DNA of 64,000 nucleotides from Candidatus Mediterraneibacter faecavium (GTDB lineage Bacteria > Bacillota > Clostridia > Lachnospirales > Lachnospiraceae). The stretch lies in assembly GCA_019119995.1 (NCBI GenBank), contig DWVY01000056.1, positions 1 through 64,000 of the forward strand. Reading direction: 5' to 3'. This document shows, piece after piece, positions 51,830 to 60,861 of this stretch. The translations under genes were made by a program, and so were the position numbers. The stretch's first letter is position 1, and each line of letters opens with the position of its first letter. The notes under the pieces are model-generated. The model saw only the letters and a list, made by a program, of their open reading frames with translations, was not told where the DNA came from and ran no database searches.

Positions 51830-53194
51830 ATGGACAATAAGATACATGACATGACCACAGGCAGCCCGGTGAAACTGATCATACGTTTTATGATCCCGAT
51901 GTTTCTGGGCAATGTCTTTCAGCAGTTTTACAATATAGCGGACTCCATTGTAGCAGGCCAGTTTATAGGCGTGACGGCATTGGCGGCGATCGGCAGCACG
52001 GGATCGCTGATGTTCTTCGTGACCGGATGGCTCAACGGGCTGAGCAGCGGTTTCGCGATCCTTGTATCCCAGTGGTTCGGGGCAAAGCAGTACGACAGGA
52101 TGCGCCACTATGTGGCAATGTCGATTTATCTTGCCGCCGCATTTGCGATCGTGATGACAGTCGGCCTGCTGATCGCGAACGAGCCGATCCTGAGGCTTAT
52201 GAACTACTCGGATGATATCATGCCGGATGTGAAGCTGTATATGGGGATCATATATGCCGGACTTATCGTTACCGCGGCATATAACTCGCTGGCAGCTTTC
52301 TTAAGAGCGCTCGGTGATTCGAAGTCGCCGCTGTATTTCCTGATCATTTCTGCGGCGATCAACGTGGTGCTGGATATCGCGTTTATCGTTGTGTTCGGGA
52401 TGGGCGTGGAAGGCTGCGCATATGCGACTGTGATCGCACAGGGCATCTCGGCGCTGCTGTGCTTTATCTACATACTGAAGAAGTTCCCGATCCTGCATCT
52501 GAAGAGGGAGGACTTCAAGATCAGCTTCCACAGTTTCGGAAGGCTTCTGGCGCTGGGCATCCCGATGGGACTGCAGTTCTCCATCACGGCGATCGGCACG
52601 ATCATCGTGCAGGGCGCGGTGAATATATACGGGGAGATCTATATGGCGGGGTTCTCGGCGGCAGGCAAGCTGCAGAACCTGATCGCCACGGTATTTACAG
52701 CGTTTGGAGCGACGATCGCAACCTATGTGGGGCAGAACCGTGGCGCGGGCAAGATGGACCGTGTAAAACAGGGCGTGCGCTGCACCCAGATCATGATCCT
52801 CATATGGAGCGTCGTCCTGATGGCAGTGATGTATTTCGGAGGCAAATATATGACATGGCTGTTCATCAGTCCGTCGGAGACAGAAGTGGTAAATGCTTCC
52901 GTGACATATTTCCACACGGTATTCTGGTGCTATCCGTTCCTCGGCAGCATCTTCCTTTACAGAAATACGCTGCAGGGAATGGGATACGGCCTTGTTCCCA
53001 TGCTGGGAGGCATCTTCGAGCTTGTGGCAAGAAGCGCCATAGTCATGCTCGTGGCAGGGCATACAAGCTTCGCGGGAGTATGTCTCTCGGATCCGGCGGC
53101 GTGGATCGCGGCGCTGATCCCGCTTGTGCCTTACTATTTCTATAAGATGCATAAGTTCCGCACCAGTCCGGTTACGGCGGACAGCAGGAACTGA
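51830..53194 (+). CDS. MATE-family multidrug efflux transporter
   Basis: This 454-aa membrane protein has the NorM/DinF-type double domain. The N-terminus MTTGSPVKLIIRFMIPMFLG and FYNIADSIVAGQFIG are family signatures, and GIPMGLQFSITAIGTIIVQG begins the second half. It exports small organic compounds using an ion gradient. It precedes the esterase gene by 33 bp, so the two are probably co-transcribed from the promoter at 51756. It is more divergent from the 21.2-kb MATE than expected for a recent duplicate. Confidence 0.92.
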   Translation: MDNKIHDMTTGSPVKLIIRFMIPMFLGNVFQQFYNIADSIVAGQFIGVTALAAIGSTGSLMFFVTGWLNGLSSGFAILVSQWFGAKQYDRMRHYVAMSIYLAAAFAIVMTVGLLIANEPILRLMNYSDDIMPDVKLYMGIIYAGLIVTAAYNSLAAFLRALGDSKSPLYFLIISAAINVVLDIAFIVVFGMGVEGCAYATVIAQGISALLCFIYILKKFPILHLKREDFKISFHSFGRLLALGIPMGLQFSITAIGTIIVQGAVNIYGEIYMAGFSAAGKLQNLIATVFTAFGATIATYVGQNRGAGKMDRVKQGVRCTQIMILIWSVVLMAVMYFGGKYMTWLFISPSETEVVNASVTYFHTVFWCYPFLGSIFLYRNTLQGMGYGLVPMLGGIFELVARSAIVMLVAGHTSFAGVCLSDPAAWIAALIPLVPYYFYKMHKFRTSPVTADSRN

Positions 53195-53227
53195 GTATAA
53201 AAAAGTAGAAGGGAGAGATATTACATT

Positions 53228-54097
53228 ATGTCTTTACAATCATTAAGTTTCCGCATCGGAGCGTCTCTTTCCGATGCAAAAAGAGACCGCGGGCTTGATA
53301 CAGCCCCGGCTGATATCTTCCGGATCAGCGATATCCCCTACGGTCCGGATGTGAAGTGGAATACGCTTGACGTATACAGACCGAAGAATTTAAAAGGGAA
53401 ACTGCCGATCATTGTAAATGTTCACGGCGGCGGATATGTATACGGCAGCACGAAGCAGTATCAGTTCTACTGTATGGATCTGGCGCGGAGAGGGTTTGCG
53501 GTGGTAAGCTTTAATTATCATCTGGCGCCGGAGTTTAAATTCCCCACTCCGATCCTTGACCTGAATCTTGTGATGGAGTGGATCTGTAAAAAGGCGGATA
53601 TCTACGGTTTTGATACGGACAGAGCGGCGATGGTCGGAGATTCCGCCGGGGCGCAGCTTGCCAGCCAGTATGCGGTCATCTGCACGAATCCGGAATATGC
53701 CGAAGTGATGGAAGTGACCCCGCCGGATATTAACTTAAGAGCGGTGGGACTTAACTGTGGGATGTATGATGTGAGAAAGAGGGCATCCGAGATATCAGAG
53801 AATAAGCTGATGATCGATTATTACACGGAGCATCCGTCTGTGTACGGGAAGAAGCTGGATGTGCTCGACTATGTGACAGAGAAGTTCCCGTCGGCTTATC
53901 TGCTCTCTGCGAAAGGGGATTTCCTCATGGATCAGTGCGAGCCGATGGCAAAGCTTCTTATGGAAAGAGGCGTTCCGTGCGAGTATAAGATCTACGGAGA
54001 TGAGAAGACAGGGCACGTATTCCATGTGGATATGCGTTCGGATCTGGCCCGAAAGGCAAACGATGACGAGATTGCATTTATAAAAAAATACATGTAA
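53228..54097 (+). CDS. Alpha/beta hydrolase esterase (HSL-like, HGGG type)
   Basis: This 289-aa protein has the oxyanion motif VNVHGGGYVYGS, nucleophile elbow GDSAGAQLAS, and an acid/His pair near the end (SAKGDFLMDQCEP and GHVFHVDMR). That is the hormone-sensitive-lipase/carboxylesterase pattern for short-chain esters. There is no signal peptide. AGGGAGAG precedes the ATG. It may remove acyl groups from imported plant glycosides handled by the cluster downstream, but it is separated from that cluster by the AraC gene on the other strand. Confidence 0.88.
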   Translation: MSLQSLSFRIGASLSDAKRDRGLDTAPADIFRISDIPYGPDVKWNTLDVYRPKNLKGKLPIIVNVHGGGYVYGSTKQYQFYCMDLARRGFAVVSFNYHLAPEFKFPTPILDLNLVMEWICKKADIYGFDTDRAAMVGDSAGAQLASQYAVICTNPEYAEVMEVTPPDINLRAVGLNCGMYDVRKRASEISENKLMIDYYTEHPSVYGKKLDVLDYVTEKFPSAYLLSAKGDFLMDQCEPMAKLLMERGVPCEYKIYGDEKTGHVFHVDMRSDLARKANDDEIAFIKKYM

Positions 54098-54101
54098 AAG
54101 T

Positions 54102-55298
54102 TCAGATGCAGTCCGGATCCTTCCGGTACTTGAGTGGCGTCACACCGTACTGTTTCTTAAATGCGGTCTGAAAATGACTCTGACTGGAAAAGCACAGATA
54201 GCTGCTTATGACACTGACGGATTTGTCAGTGTACTTAAGCAGCTGTTTTGCTTCTTCCATCTTACAGCGCGTGATAAATGCGTTCACCGAAAATCCCAGT
54301 TCTTTCTTAAAATAAGTAGAAAAGTAGCTCCGGCTGAATCCGACGTGTTCCGCCACGTCTTCTACCGTGATATGCTCGCATACATTCTGCTGGATAAAGC
54401 GGATGGCGTTCTGGATCATCCCGTCTGACGAGACCGGCATCTGCGCCTCTTTGACACGCTCGGCAAAGGTATATGCCACCCGCCCCATCAGCTCGTAGAG
54501 AGCATCCGGGTCAGAAAGCGACTCTGCCGTCTGAATGAAAGAGTCGGAGAGCTGGTATGCGGCATCCGTGTCCAGCCCGCCGTCGATCGCCGCGCGCGTG
54601 GCTACGGTAGTGCTCACGATGATCGTGTTCTTCAGCTGACGGAGCGCTGTGGGACCGATGATACCTACATTCGCAAAGGATTCGTTGAATTCGAGCTGCG
54701 CCAGAGCTTCCGGCCTGCCGGTGCGGATGATCTCGTGGATCACGGACTCGATCTCATGGGAATGGTTATGTATGGAATCAGCCCTTTTCTCGTACAATGT
54801 GTCAGCCGTGCGGGCGGCATGGAATGTCTGCTGTGGCAGGAGCTCCCGGACGGGAAGTATTTCACCGTTCAGGCAGTAATTGATAAATGCCAGTTTGATC
54901 AGAAAGCTGCTCAGAGAGAACTGCGGTACTCTCTGGAAGAAATCGGAGAATTCCCGGCGCGATTCCTGCGGCACGACATAATCGATGTACATCTGATGAA
55001 GCTCGGAGTCAGAGTAAGGAGTAAGGGAAACCGGGCCGAATATAAGCCGTATGTCCGGATCGGCGTCTGCGGACACACATCCGAAGTAACTTCCGTACTC
55101 CGTGGACAGATAAGAGATGTGCCCGGTATGCCCGGAACGGTCTGTCAGGCGCGGGAGATATTTTGCGGGCGGAAATGTAAGTGCGGACTGTTCCGGTTCC
55201 GTATGCGTGAACCTCTGTTCCGGGAAACGGTACAGGTATGAGGGAATATTGGAATCCAGATACAGCATTTTGAGAAAATCATTTAATGAATGGGACAT
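54102..55298 (-). CDS. AraC-family transcriptional regulator
   Basis: This 398-aa protein has a long N-terminal sensor region of about 290 residues without a recognised fold, followed by the AraC DNA-binding domain: ITVEDVAEHVGFSRSYFSTY, then SVSVISSYLCFSSQSHFQTAF and YGVTPLKYR. The start at 55298 has AAAGGTGG upstream; the frame is open to 55481 but that part is promoter and leader. It is divergent from the glycosidase cluster beginning at 55530 and is its likely activator. AAAATACA occurs three times in the gap (55407, 55448, 55466) and may be its half-site. Confidence 0.9.
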   Translation of the reverse strand: MSHSLNDFLKMLYLDSNIPSYLYRFPEQRFTHTEPEQSALTFPPAKYLPRLTDRSGHTGHISYLSTEYGSYFGCVSADADPDIRLIFGPVSLTPYSDSELHQMYIDYVVPQESRREFSDFFQRVPQFSLSSFLIKLAFINYCLNGEILPVRELLPQQTFHAARTADTLYEKRADSIHNHSHEIESVIHEIIRTGRPEALAQLEFNESFANVGIIGPTALRQLKNTIIVSTTVATRAAIDGGLDTDAAYQLSDSFIQTAESLSDPDALYELMGRVAYTFAERVKEAQMPVSSDGMIQNAIRFIQQNVCEHITVEDVAEHVGFSRSYFSTYFKKELGFSVNAFITRCKMEEAKQLLKYTDKSVSVISSYLCFSSQSHFQTAFKKQYGVTPLKYRKDPDCI

Positions 55299-55397
55299 AA
55301 TTACCACCTTTCGTAAGGATGTAAATATCAGATGCGGGATGACTGCCGCTCCCGCAGGCGGTGAGCAACAACTCAGTAACTGCTGCCTGTTAAAAAC

Positions 55398-55426
55398 AGT
55401 GTAGATAAAATACACCCTTCTGTCAA
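55398..55426 (-). promoter_or_regulatory. Promoter of the AraC gene (minus strand)
   Basis: On the minus strand TTGACA (55421-55426), a 17-bp spacer and TACACT (55398-55403). It leaves a leader of about 95 nt. Confidence 0.7.
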
Positions 55427-55529
55427 GAAAATATAAAACAAATATATAAAATACAGAACAAAAAGAAAATACAATACGCATTTCTTAAATTAAAATAAAC
55501 TCACAAGATGAAACAAGGAGGAGAACAGC

Positions 55530-57809
55530 ATGGACAAAGAAAAGATCAGGGATCTGATCTCGCAGATGACGCTGGAAGAAAAGGCGGGGATGTGTTCCGG
55601 AGCGGATTTCTGGCATACCAAAGCGGCAGAGCGTCTCGGAATCCCTTCTGTCATGGTAAGCGACGGCCCCCACGGACTGCGCAAGCAGTCAGAGGCGGCG
55701 GACCATCTCGGGATCAACGACAGCATCAAAGCGGTCTGCTTCCCCGCCGGATGTGCGCTTGCCTCAAGTTTTGACAGAGACCTTGCGAAAAAGATGGGAG
55801 AGACCATCGGGCAGGAATGTCAGGCGGAGGATATCAGCACCATTTTAGGGCCTGCGGTGAACATAAAGAGATCCCCGCTGTGCGGACGTAACTTTGAGTA
55901 TTACTCGGAAGACCCGTACGCGGCGTCCGAGATGTCGGCGGCGTTTATCCGCGGCGTGCAGAGCAAGAACGTAGGGACCAGCGTGAAGCATTTCCTGGCG
56001 AACAATCAGGAGAAGCGGCGCATGACAAACTCTTCGGACGTAGACGAGCGGACGCTGCGTGAGATCTACATGGTGCCTTTCGAGGGCGCGGTGAAGAACG
56101 GGAAACCGTGGACCGTGATGAATTCCTACAACCAGATCAACGGAACTTTCGTCGGAGAGTCAAAAGAATATCTCACAGATCTTCTGAGAGCGGAATGGGG
56201 ATTCGACGGATATGTGATGTCCGACTGGGGCGCGGTCAATGACAGGGTAGAAGCGCTGAAAGCCGGAATGGATCTGGAAATGCCCTCTTCAAACGGTGTG
56301 AACGACGCGCTGATCGTAAAGGCGGTGCAGGACGGCACGCTGGATGAGGCTGTGGTAGATCAGGCATGCGAGCGGATCCTGAACATCATCTACCGGTACA
56401 TGGAGAGCCGGGATGCGAGCGCAGTATTTGACCGTGAGAAAGACCACGGGACAGCGGCTTCGGTCGAGGAAGAGTGTATCGTTCTTCTGAAAAATGACAG
56501 TGACGGAAACGGGAAACCCATCCTTCCGCTGGGCAGAGAACAGAAGATCGCGTTCATCGGAAAGTATGCCCAAGCGCCCCGGTATCAGGGCGGCGGAAGC
56601 TCCCATATCAACAGCTGGAAAGTAGAGTCCGCGCTGGAAGCTGTAAAAGACTTTGCGGACGTGGCTTATGCGAAGGGCTTTGACGACGCACAGGATCAGG
56701 CGGATGAAGCACTGGAAGCTGAGGCAGTGCAGGCGGCGGAAGATGCGGATGCAGCGGTGATCTTCGCAGGACTTCCGGACAGCTTCGAGTCGGAAGGCTA
56801 TGACCGGACGCACCTGAACCTTCCGGAATGCCAGAACCGTCTGATCGGTAAGATCTGCGATGTACAGAAAAATGTGGTCGTTGTGCTCCACAACGGTTCT
56901 CCGGTCGTGATGCCGTGGAAAGACAGAGTGTCCGCAATCGTTGAGGCATATCTGGGCGGACAGGCAGTCGGGAAAGCAGAGGTGAGAGTCCTCTTCGGAG
57001 AAGTCAATCCGTCGGGAAGACTGTCCGAGACATTCCCGAACAGACTGGAAGACACACCGTGCTATCTGACCTACGGCAAAGGCAGAGACCATGCGGAGTA
57101 CAGAGAAGGCGTGTTCGTGGGATACCGGTATTACACCACCCGCGATATGGACGTACAGTATCCGTTCGGGTACGGACTGTCCTACACCACATTTGGATAC
57201 AGTGATCTGGCCACAGATAAGAGCGGACTGACAGACGCGGATACGCTGAGTGTGAGCGTGGATGTTAAGAATACGGGAGACCGCTTCGGTAAAGAGGTCG
57301 TGCAGCTCTACGTGGCTCCGGTGAACTCCGAAGTGCCGCGTCCGCTGCGGGAACTGAAAGGCTTTGAAAAAGTGTCACTGGAACCGGGAGAAAAGAAGAC
57401 GGTGGCATTTACGCTGGATGACCGTGCCTTCGCGGTATGGAACGCAGATCTTCACTGCTGGGATGTGCCGGACGGCGCATACAAGATCCAGATCTGCCGA
57501 AACGCCCGGGAAGTGATCCTTGAGACAGAGGTGCAGGTGAAGAACACAAAGCGCCCGAGACAGAAGTACACGGCGAATACCTGCATGGGCGAGCTCTTTG
57601 CAGATCCGAAAGCACAGCAGATCCTCGGACAGATGATGGGGAACAACGAGCAGGCGAAAGAGATGGAAGAGAAATCGCAGGGAGAGGCAGTCAGCCAGGA
57701 GATGCTGGCGGCGATGATGCAGGACATGCCGCTTCGTCAGCTTATCAGCTTCGTGCCGGGCATGACGTGGGAAGCAGTGGATCAGATACTTAATGCGCTG
57801 AATGCGTGA
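55530..57809 (+). CDS. GH3 family glycosidase (beta-glucosidase-like), cytosolic, with C-terminal helical tail
   Basis: This 759-aa protein has the GH3 barrel with VSDGPHGLR, KHFLANNQE and nucleophile D232 in VMSDWGA. A second domain contains AIVEAYLGGQAVGKAEV, followed by a fibronectin-like domain (KNTGDRFGKEVVQLYVAP). GH3 enzymes remove terminal beta-glucosyl, xylosyl or alpha-arabinosyl groups. No signal peptide is present, so it acts on imported substrate. The final 75 residues (from TCMGELFADPKAQQILGQMM to QILNALNA) are an extra helical tail also found on the GH78 enzyme at 60848. It is the first gene of the cluster, divergent from the AraC regulator. Confidence 0.93.
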   Translation: MDKEKIRDLISQMTLEEKAGMCSGADFWHTKAAERLGIPSVMVSDGPHGLRKQSEAADHLGINDSIKAVCFPAGCALASSFDRDLAKKMGETIGQECQAEDISTILGPAVNIKRSPLCGRNFEYYSEDPYAASEMSAAFIRGVQSKNVGTSVKHFLANNQEKRRMTNSSDVDERTLREIYMVPFEGAVKNGKPWTVMNSYNQINGTFVGESKEYLTDLLRAEWGFDGYVMSDWGAVNDRVEALKAGMDLEMPSSNGVNDALIVKAVQDGTLDEAVVDQACERILNIIYRYMESRDASAVFDREKDHGTAASVEEECIVLLKNDSDGNGKPILPLGREQKIAFIGKYAQAPRYQGGGSSHINSWKVESALEAVKDFADVAYAKGFDDAQDQADEALEAEAVQAAEDADAAVIFAGLPDSFESEGYDRTHLNLPECQNRLIGKICDVQKNVVVVLHNGSPVVMPWKDRVSAIVEAYLGGQAVGKAEVRVLFGEVNPSGRLSETFPNRLEDTPCYLTYGKGRDHAEYREGVFVGYRYYTTRDMDVQYPFGYGLSYTTFGYSDLATDKSGLTDADTLSVSVDVKNTGDRFGKEVVQLYVAPVNSEVPRPLRELKGFEKVSLEPGEKKTVAFTLDDRAFAVWNADLHCWDVPDGAYKIQICRNAREVILETEVQVKNTKRPRQKYTANTCMGELFADPKAQQILGQMMGNNEQAKEMEEKSQGEAVSQEMLAAMMQDMPLRQLISFVPGMTWEAVDQILNALNA

Positions 57810-57849
57810 TTAGGATATAATTATACAAGAGGAAAGAGAGGTTAACAAA

Positions 57850-59256
57850 ATGGCAAAGAAACCTTTAGGAAAAGACAATCTGGGCATCCAGAAAGTCATG
57901 AGGATGCCGGACTATCTGGGAGATGCGGCCGGACAGTTCTCACTGAATGCGATCAGCGGACTGGTAGGGCAGCTTACATACTTCTATACTGAAAAAGTGG
58001 GTGTTGCAGCCGGTGCGATCGCAACAGCACTTCTGATCGTAAAAATACTGGATGCATTTACAGATGTTATCATGGGATATATTGTCGACCATACGGCGCC
58101 GGGCAAGGAGAAGTACCGCCCGTGGATCCTTCGGATGGTTCTGCCGGTAGCGATCATGATGGTTTTGATGTTTACGGTTCCGACTAATGTAAGTACGCCG
58201 ATCCAGATCGTATATATGTTCATAACCAACTTCCTGTTCACAGCAGTGATCTACACGATCATCTGCGTGCCGTATCAGGCGATTATGGTTGTCCGCACGA
58301 ACAGTCAGGAAGAGCGTGCGAAGATGGGAACATGGCGTGCGGCGGCAGGTTATGTATCCGGAATGATCATTGCAGTTATGATCATCCCGATCACAAATAT
58401 GCTGGGCGGCGACCAGAAAGCATGGATCATGTTCAGTGCCGGACTTGCAGTAGTTTCTGCCATTCTTCTGTTTGTAACTTATAAGACAAGCAAAGAGTAT
58501 GCTGTTGAAGACGGTCAGGAGGCTGCGGCAGCTCCGGAGCCGGAAGAAGAAAGCGTTCCGTTTGGAGAGGCGTTAAAAAATCTTTTCCATAATAAATACT
58601 GGGTAATGGCGCTGATCCTTGCCGTATGCTCCAATATTTTCTACGGACTTTCAAATTCATCAGGAACCTATTACTGTAAATGGATCTACGGGGACGACAA
58701 TCTTATGGGAATCCTCGGCGGCGTCGGCCTGATCCCGACAATCCTCGGATTCATTGTAACACCGATCCTGATCAAGACGTTGGGCGTTACCAAATCACTC
58801 CGGGTTTCCTTTGTAATCGGAATCGTCGGCAATGTTCTGAGAATGATTAATCCGTATAACTTCGTTTACAATGCAGTTCTGGGATGCTTCTCAACATTTG
58901 CAAATATTCCGATGATGTGCCTGCTTGGAACGATCACGGCGATGTCCATAGACTATAATGAATATAAATATGGAAAGCGTATGGTAGGATCCTCTCAGGC
59001 AGCCGCAAGCTTCGGCTCCAAAGTAGGAAACGGCCTGGGAACATCACTGATCGGATGGTGCCTTGCCATCGCAGCATATGACGCGGCGGCCACTGTCCTG
59101 ACTCCGGCTGTGAAACAGGCGATCTTCACATTCAATATCTACGCTCCGCTGGCGATGTTCGTGATCATGTTCATCGTAGCAATGAAGTTCGACCTGGAGA
59201 AGAAGCTTCCGGGAATCCGCGAGGAGCTGGATAAGAGAAAAGCACAGAACAAATAA
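57850..59256 (+). CDS. GPH-family sugar:cation symporter
   Basis: This 468-aa membrane protein has about 12 helices. GPH hallmarks are YLGDAAGQFSLNAISGLVG, the loop VIMGYIVDHTAPGKEKYRPW and CVPYQAIMVVRTNSQEERAK. It couples uptake of glycosides, pentosides or hexuronides to Na+ or H+. It follows the GH3 gene by 40 bp and is the only importer of the cluster, so its substrates are presumably the oligo- or aglycone-glycosides attacked by the cytosolic enzymes around it. Confidence 0.92.
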   Translation: MAKKPLGKDNLGIQKVMRMPDYLGDAAGQFSLNAISGLVGQLTYFYTEKVGVAAGAIATALLIVKILDAFTDVIMGYIVDHTAPGKEKYRPWILRMVLPVAIMMVLMFTVPTNVSTPIQIVYMFITNFLFTAVIYTIICVPYQAIMVVRTNSQEERAKMGTWRAAAGYVSGMIIAVMIIPITNMLGGDQKAWIMFSAGLAVVSAILLFVTYKTSKEYAVEDGQEAAAAPEPEEESVPFGEALKNLFHNKYWVMALILAVCSNIFYGLSNSSGTYYCKWIYGDDNLMGILGGVGLIPTILGFIVTPILIKTLGVTKSLRVSFVIGIVGNVLRMINPYNFVYNAVLGCFSTFANIPMMCLLGTITAMSIDYNEYKYGKRMVGSSQAAASFGSKVGNGLGTSLIGWCLAIAAYDAAATVLTPAVKQAIFTFNIYAPLAMFVIMFIVAMKFDLEKKLPGIREELDKRKAQNK

Positions 59257-59278
59257 TTAAATATAGCCAATCATGTCT

Positions 59279-59303
59279 CTGCCCCGCCATTTTGACGGGG
59301 CAG
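59279..59303 (+). other. Intercistronic hairpin between symporter and GH43 genes
   Basis: CTGCCCCG pairs perfectly with CGGGGCAG around a 9-nt loop. With no T-run it is unlikely to terminate; it may stabilise the upstream mRNA or set different expression of the two halves. Confidence 0.6.
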
Positions 59304-59331
59304 TGCCTGAATTAAGGGAGGAGATCAGTAA

Positions 59332-60861
59332 ATGAGTGAAGACAGACAGGCATTCAACCCATATCTTCCGTTAAATGAATATATCCCGGACGGAGAACCC
59401 CATGTATTCGGCGACAGGGTATACATTTTCGGTTCTCATGACAGAGAGGGAGGAACAACATACTGCGAACTGGATTATACGGTCTACTCTGCGCCGGTCA
59501 CGGATCTGACAGACTGGAGATGTGAGGGGACGGTATACCGAGCAGAACAGGATCCTCATGTCTGCGCAGACAGAAGCCAGATGTACGCGCCGGATGTCGT
59601 GCGGGGGAATGACGGAAGATATTATCTGTATTACTGCCTGGCGGGGCAGGCCGGGAAGAACGGATTCGACGGACCGATCTCTGTGGCGGTGTGTGATACC
59701 CCGGCAGGAAAATACGAATATCTCGGAGACGTCCGATACCCGGACGGGAGCCCCATGACGAGATTTATTCCGTTTGACCCGGCTGTGATCAATGATAATG
59801 GAACGATCCGTCTGTATTACGGCTGGTCTCTCCCGATGACACCGGGAAACGGATGGCTGGGCAGAAAGATCACGGAAAAGCTTATGGTCAATATGTTCCA
59901 TAAATTACCGGAAGAGATCCGAAGAGAACCGCAGGGCATTATGGGAGCAAACACCGTGGAACTGAAGGATGATATGCTGACGGTAAGAGGCGAACCTGTC
60001 AGGATTCTTCCCGGGATCGACAAGAGTAAAGGAACGGAATATGAGGGACATGCGTTTTTCGAGGCAAGTTCGATCCGGAAGATCGGAGAAACATATTATT
60101 TTATTTATTCCACTGAAAAAAACCATGAATTGTGTTACGCAGTGAGCCGGTATCCGGACAGAGATTTTCGGTACGGCGGCGTGATCATTTCCAACGGCGA
60201 TGTCGGGATTGACGGAAGAAAGGCAAAACGCCGGATCGCGGCAACCGGAAATAATCATGGAAGTATTGAGCAGATCAATGGGAAATGGTATGTTTTTTAT
60301 CACAGGCATACTCATCTTAATTCCTACAACCGGCAGGACTGTGCGGAGGAGATTCATATCGATGGGGACGGTTCTATCCGTCAGGTTCCGATGACGTCCT
60401 GTGGACTTAACGGGAAACCTCTCAGACCGGAGGGTGTTTATCCGGCTGCTATCGCCTGTGTGCTCACTGACGGGCATATGCCCCATGTGGGAAACGGCGG
60501 CGCTCCGGGCAGACATCCGATGATCACACACGGAGAAGGAGAGCAGCATATTACCGGGATACGTAATCACACAGTGATCGGATTCAGATATTTTGCATTT
60601 ACAGGATCTGTGAAGCTGATCCTCCGGGTAAGAGGGAATGGAAGAGGACATTTCCTGATCTCAGACGGACAGAAAACTCACAGAACTTCGGTACAGGTGA
60701 CCGGAAGCGAAAAATGGATGAAATATGAAACAGTGGTCAACACAGACCGGACAGCCCCGCTCTATCTGGAGTATAAGGGGACGGGGATGATGGAACTGCA
60801 GCAGATAGAATTAAAAAGAGTAGTATCTGACAAGGAGGAAGAAAATCATGAAAATATATGA
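59332..60861 (+). CDS. GH43 family glycosidase with C-terminal carbohydrate-binding-like domain
   Basis: This 509-aa protein has a five-bladed propeller. NPYLPLNEYIPDGEPHVFG and RVYIFGSHD hold the general base Asp, YAPDVV the pKa-modulating Asp, and GHAFFEASSIRKIGETYYFI the acid Glu. Residues from about 370 form a CBM6-like beta domain (GIRNHTVIGFRYFAF). GH43 members are arabinofuranosidases, xylosidases or related. There is no signal peptide. The 3' end overlaps the next gene by 14 bp. It lacks the tail found on the GH3 and GH78 proteins. Confidence 0.9.
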   Translation: MSEDRQAFNPYLPLNEYIPDGEPHVFGDRVYIFGSHDREGGTTYCELDYTVYSAPVTDLTDWRCEGTVYRAEQDPHVCADRSQMYAPDVVRGNDGRYYLYYCLAGQAGKNGFDGPISVAVCDTPAGKYEYLGDVRYPDGSPMTRFIPFDPAVINDNGTIRLYYGWSLPMTPGNGWLGRKITEKLMVNMFHKLPEEIRREPQGIMGANTVELKDDMLTVRGEPVRILPGIDKSKGTEYEGHAFFEASSIRKIGETYYFIYSTEKNHELCYAVSRYPDRDFRYGGVIISNGDVGIDGRKAKRRIAATGNNHGSIEQINGKWYVFYHRHTHLNSYNRQDCAEEIHIDGDGSIRQVPMTSCGLNGKPLRPEGVYPAAIACVLTDGHMPHVGNGGAPGRHPMITHGEGEQHITGIRNHTVIGFRYFAFTGSVKLILRVRGNGRGHFLISDGQKTHRTSVQVTGSEKWMKYETVVNTDRTAPLYLEYKGTGMMELQQIELKRVVSDKEEENHENI

